Shown piece by piece: positions 61,601 to 64,000 of a stretch of 64,000 nucleotides of DNA (the first letter of the stretch is position 1; each line of letters begins with the position of its first letter). The notes beneath the pieces are model-generated. The model worked only from the letters and a program-made list of their open reading frames with translations. It did no database searches and was not told the origin of the DNA. This stretch comes from an uncultured bacterium (lineage in GTDB: Bacteria; Cyanobacteriota; Vampirovibrionia; Gastranaerophilales; Gastranaerophilaceae), in NCBI GenBank assembly GCA_949296355.1, contig CASFPS010000001.1, positions 62,001 to 126,000 on the forward strand. Reading direction: 5' to 3'. Both the position numbers and the translations under genes were made by a program.

Positions 61601-63741
61601 CAGAAATAGCTGCCAAGTTTGATGATATCCTAACTAAAGCTATTAAAAATAACGGAAATATAAATTTAAATTCTGAACTTGTAAAAGCTGTTACGGAAGT
61701 CGATTATAAAAGGGTATATAATGCAACACAGCTAACTGATAATAAAGAAAATAAATTTAAGGTTTTAAAAAACTGGATAGACAGTCAAGGCGGATTAACT
61801 TCTTATTATGTCCATAACTTATTATCCGGTGTTGGTACTTTAGCCAAAAACTTAATTTCAGGAAGCCTTAATACCTTATATTTCCCCGCTAAAAAGATTG
61901 TAGCTGGTTATATGGGTGGTGGTGACAGTATGGTTAGAGAAGGTATTAATACCTATAAGCAGCTTACTGCTAATTGGGCTGAATCCTGGAATCTTTGTAA
62001 ACAAGCTTTCCTTAAGGGTGATGGTAAGCTTTCTGTAATGAGAGACACCATGAATATGTCTGAAGATGAAGTGCTGGAAGGTTTTAGGGAATGGAATTTT
62101 GATTTTGATACTCCTGAAGGAATATGGCACGCTATCCAAAACTTCCACTCTGTTATGACAAGAGCTATGGGGGCTTCAGATGAATTTATGTCTCAGCTCA
62201 ACTATAGAAGCATTAAAAGAGCAAGAGCTATAGAACAAGCTAACGAGCTGGCAAAACAATATGGAATAGAAGATGAAACTATTAAAGATGCTATTTCAGA
62301 CAGAATCTTTAGAGAAGCTTTTGATAGTGCCGGCAGACCTATGGATACAGAGGTCTTAGCTGAAGCTAAGGATATTCTATATCAATTACCCCTAAACGGT
62401 CAAATCTTTGATAGAGCTACAGGAGAAATGAAGCAGGTTAGACCCGAAACCTGGGCAACTAAAGCAGGGCAAGCAATAAATAATGCTGCAAATTCTAATT
62501 TCTTCTTAAAAATAATGTTCCCTTTTGTAAAAACCGGAATCAATATATTGCAGCAGAACTTAGAGCACAACGGTATTTATGGGCTACTTTCTAACTCACA
62601 GAGAAAACTGCTTTTATCTAACACAAGAGAAGGGGCTTTAGCACGCTCTCAAGCTGCTTTTGGAATGTTTTCATTTATGGGAGCAGCCTCTCTTGCTATG
62701 TCAGGTAGAATTACAGGCTCAGCTCCATCAGACCCTAATGAGAGAAAAGCCTTGTTTGCTACAGGCTGGAAACCTTATTCTATAAGGGTAGGTGGTAAAT
62801 TCTATTCATATCAAGGGTATGAACCAATACAAACAATCTTAGGTTTTGCTGCTGATAGTGTCAACATTTATGGAAATATTGTTAATTCTGAAGATGATGC
62901 TAAATGGCAGAAGTTTAGTCAGAGAATATTATCTACTGTTATGAACAACTTCTTAGATAAAGCTGCTTTTAGAACAGGGATAAAGCAATTAGCGTTTTTA
63001 ACAAGCCCTGATGAGAATTATGCTGATTTTGCGAAAGCAATGCAGCAGACAGCTCAAGGGTTCTTACCGGATGCTGCATTGATAAGAAACATTTCTTCCG
63101 TTGGAGAAAGAGCTGTAACTGTACCACAAGGTTATGAGAGAATTTTTAGTAATTATTTTAACCGTGGTTTAGGTGACTATAGACGAGATGTGTTTGGCAA
63201 CAGGCAGGATAATTATGGCTTGATAGTTACAAATGCTGGTAAAGATAATTCTGATTTACCTGAATATGCCGAGTTAGAATACTTAGCACAATATGGTTTT
63301 AATCCTTCAGAGATTACTCAAACAATAACCGGTACAACTTTAAAATATAGAGATTTTAAAAGTGTTGTTACAGGAAGAAGTATATATGACACTATGCAAG
63401 AAGAATTATCAATAATGACTATTGATGGTAAAACTCTTCAGGAAGCTGTTAGGGATTTAGTAACCAGTGAAGAATATCAAATGCTTCCTATTGGTGTAAA
63501 TCTTAATGGCTATAAGTTTTCTCGTTCAGAAGAAACAAGACTGAATGCCATCAGAGATATCTTTGTTGAATACAATAATGAAGCTCTTCAAAATGTAATC
63601 AGAGATTATGGTGATGAGTTTGTAGATAAGAAACACAGAACAATTAATGAAGCTGTAGAAGAGGTTAATTTAGAAAAGATAAACTCTTCTGTAAACCAAG
63701 GCTTAGACCACAATATAGCAAATCAATTAGCTAGTTTTTAA
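58651..63741 (+). CDS. Giant internal ejection protein, gp16-like, with zincin motifs
   Basis: This 1696-residue protein is in the gp16 position. An acidic start is followed by Gly-rich hydrophobic helices (about 108-195). Two related blocks come next: AELEHARD (485-492, first His lost) and YHELQHARD (625-633, intact HExxH). A low-complexity linker runs at about 692-770. The C-terminal half contains helices and IMFPFVKTGINILQQNLEHNG (split near 1288-1308), a pattern common in podoviral ejection and large polyvalent proteins. It should form the core and the inner-membrane channel; the zincin may process it or host proteins. Confidence 0.85.
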   Translation: MEDIRIDGLTADEWEELANPQAASNEQLEELGIMQASPQAQQTEETPNNEQPSAPLNTEREYEDLDYWQTVGDEWLAIGTEASRFFLPKSKELNYTPRTKAGEFMKKGTRVALGITGLLYGGEVAGGLKLLAQSKNLTSAAKAAGGVEKILKGNKFFKTSQGGAKAFGVKALNIGTQGVLQGAILDSYIPEDYEGRLADMLGDTNNKFIDWLQTDENDSVAEDKLKNIVEGAVLSVGLNGAFEAAAPILGRVFKNAKNLRKPDITPEETANIVDDITQNQVKLQKIADTSELADTVKAIREEALEAGDDASQMLVDRLNPQDIENAQRMLNIIDEGEDIFIHSDGTFDIKVSNWEDAYKVSKDEYGKQLSAQDIANNAEFAGDTAITQQDDAIRTTWTNRGWIGENEELTPKISNKIAKNYKDKWQIDNNIKVEFVDGLTLKGEAVEGNTNATTFLGKKSKKGTLPNITIQIDKNARNPYATLRAELEHARDIAKGEIPDQNIQHFSRYSGLNEGEAAVDYTYKKSVGRSNILNQPKNTFDSWYENKQAESTIGDLINDEAFKSEGLLDDVADIKVKHTNSDNLPMDTPLNDTHTLGGYVTIENGEPVIYTNSNLSKELVEENLYHELQHARDIKTAYLNPNASLEERMTAYQDIQEVMNAVSSGDVEAYKNSKYEVKADLNRDFLKNKKKEYYDRQQTTTLTGGSPDNNEVRFSHEGNAEAPDGNRGLRQGSSSPEGVGNTSTDIQGTVGQSPYAEQLKLDFDNKINSAVSMESLTDGSLVVNSVEDIDKTINKTIELSPEISGTTWEAITKDSEAQANLMIQAEELGLTNDLVEAISMNDVAKMDSITRTVLAVQKLSSHLTDKLDSLGENPPFEQMSAIIDLIDQIGRYTKETGSASGRSLQARKLINKGVQTFGSLRLSQLTKEGIESLSDILSVDIKNICDLNFTRGTKLTPQQMKSELMGKWLQNTDSPFVQMLINDTEIAAKFDDILTKAIKNNGNINLNSELVKAVTEVDYKRVYNATQLTDNKENKFKVLKNWIDSQGGLTSYYVHNLLSGVGTLAKNLISGSLNTLYFPAKKIVAGYMGGGDSMVREGINTYKQLTANWAESWNLCKQAFLKGDGKLSVMRDTMNMSEDEVLEGFREWNFDFDTPEGIWHAIQNFHSVMTRAMGASDEFMSQLNYRSIKRARAIEQANELAKQYGIEDETIKDAISDRIFREAFDSAGRPMDTEVLAEAKDILYQLPLNGQIFDRATGEMKQVRPETWATKAGQAINNAANSNFFLKIMFPFVKTGINILQQNLEHNGIYGLLSNSQRKLLLSNTREGALARSQAAFGMFSFMGAASLAMSGRITGSAPSDPNERKALFATGWKPYSIRVGGKFYSYQGYEPIQTILGFAADSVNIYGNIVNSEDDAKWQKFSQRILSTVMNNFLDKAAFRTGIKQLAFLTSPDENYADFAKAMQQTAQGFLPDAALIRNISSVGERAVTVPQGYERIFSNYFNRGLGDYRRDVFGNRQDNYGLIVTNAGKDNSDLPEYAELEYLAQYGFNPSEITQTITGTTLKYRDFKSVVTGRSIYDTMQEELSIMTIDGKTLQEAVRDLVTSEEYQMLPIGVNLNGYKFSRSEETRLNAIRDIFVEYNNEALQNVIRDYGDEFVDKKHRTINEAVEEVNLEKINSSVNQGLDHNIANQLASF
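60731..60934 (+). CDS. Candidate overprinted gene inside the gp16-like gene
   Basis: A 67-codon frame lies wholly inside the 1696-residue gene in its +1 frame. It has AAAGGAG and an ATG 4 nt later. The product (MTDNKQPPSLEEALITMKF, HMKGMRKHLMETEGLDKEAA, AWETLQPIYKEQLDKAR) looks like a compact helical protein. The host frame here is a linker rich in Gly, Ser, Asn and Thr. Codons in the nested frame favour CTG, GAG and AAG, unlike the neighbours. No family is recognised. It could be chance, but the ribosome binding site and composition argue for expression. Confidence 0.55.
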   Translation: MTDNKQPPSLEEALITMKFDSHMKGMRKHLMETEGLDKEAALQKAWETLQPIYKEQLDKARTQNNSN

Positions 63742-63760
63742 AGGAATAAAGGAAATATAA

Positions 63761-64000
63761 ATGACAGAATATTATGCACGTACAGATTATGTGTATAGTT
63801 CAGGGGATGCTGTTTTCAGTATCCCTTTTTCTTATATAGATACTAAACACATATCTGTGTATGTTAATGATGTTAAAACTTCAGGCGTTTTACTTTTGAA
63901 TGAAAGCCAAATAGAAATAACTTTTCCTGTTTTACAGGCTGGAGATGAAATATCAATCCGCAGAGAAACTCCAATTGATGAAAAGATGGTTGTTTTTACG
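63761..64000 (+). CDS. Tail fibre protein N-terminus, T7 gp17-like (partial)
   Basis: The first 80 codons run off the right edge. YARTDYVYSSGDAVFSIPFSYIDTKHISVYVN and QIEITFPVLQAGDEISIRRETP are the conserved T7-type fibre N-terminal domain, which attaches the fibre to the tail. The receptor-binding end is outside the window. GGAATAAAGGAAAT precedes the start. Confidence 0.93.
   Translation, partial: MTEYYARTDYVYSSGDAVFSIPFSYIDTKHISVYVNDVKTSGVLLLNESQIEITFPVLQAGDEISIRRETPIDEKMVVFT

Overview
The window reads as a chromosomal stretch of an AT-rich, Gram-negative-type gut bacterium, with a prophage filling its right quarter. The closest match from memory is the non-photosynthetic cyanobacterial sister lineage (Vampirovibrionia / Melainabacteria, order Gastranaerophilales). 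This placement is an inference. It rests on the low GC content, the cyanobacteria-like heptad and palindromic intergenic repeats, and several small orphan proteins with an N-terminal NFKG-type motif that I associate with this group. No rRNA gene is present to confirm it.

Region 1 (1-10.8 kb) holds accessory and metabolic genes, mostly on the minus strand. They are a membrane-anchored AAA+ ATPase coupled to a small FKG-tagged protein, a GGGtGRT / NifU-like pair, a large orphan zincin, an EF-hand protein, a secreted protein, an FKG-tagged TM2-like protein, folK with a BaiN-type flavoprotein, and rpmE.

Region 2 (11.4-25 kb) is the S10/spc ribosomal protein cluster, which is rearranged. S10-L3-L4-L23-L2-S19-L22-S3-L16-L29-S17-L14-L24-L5-S14 run on plus from a clear sigma70-type promoter. 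S8-L6-L18 follow in inverted orientation on minus with their own promoter. Between the two blocks sit a LuxR-type HTH, a lipoprotein and a 711-residue TPR protein. The gaps in this cluster are filled with dispersed repeats. One family (unit about 100 nt) forms a stem whose two arms change together between copies, and it starts at the stop codon of S14, L6, S8 and YbaB.

Region 3 (25.3-47 kb) is mixed housekeeping. It holds a nucleotidyltransferase, polA, a secreted protein, an 860-residue EF-hand protein flanked by near-identical direct repeats, eno, recR-ybaB-yebC, a CorC-type membrane protein, a TPR lipoprotein-lgt-Skp-alcohol dehydrogenase operon, prfA-ylxR-infB, and a membrane TPR protein.

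Region 4 (47.1-64 kb) is a T7-supergroup podovirus morphogenesis module. It is integrated next to the 3' half of a tRNA-Glu(CUC), which I read as one att site. Gene order matches T7 genes 7.3 to 17: two gp7.3-like proteins, portal, scaffold, capsid with a terminator behind it, an inserted GT8 glycosyltransferase, tail tubes A and B, gp13-like, gp14-like, a gp15-like protein carrying an M23 peptidase, a 1696-residue gp16-like ejection protein, and the start of the tail fibre. A 67-codon frame with a strong ribosome binding site lies inside the gp16-like gene. Integrase, RNA polymerase, terminase and the other att site lie outside the window.
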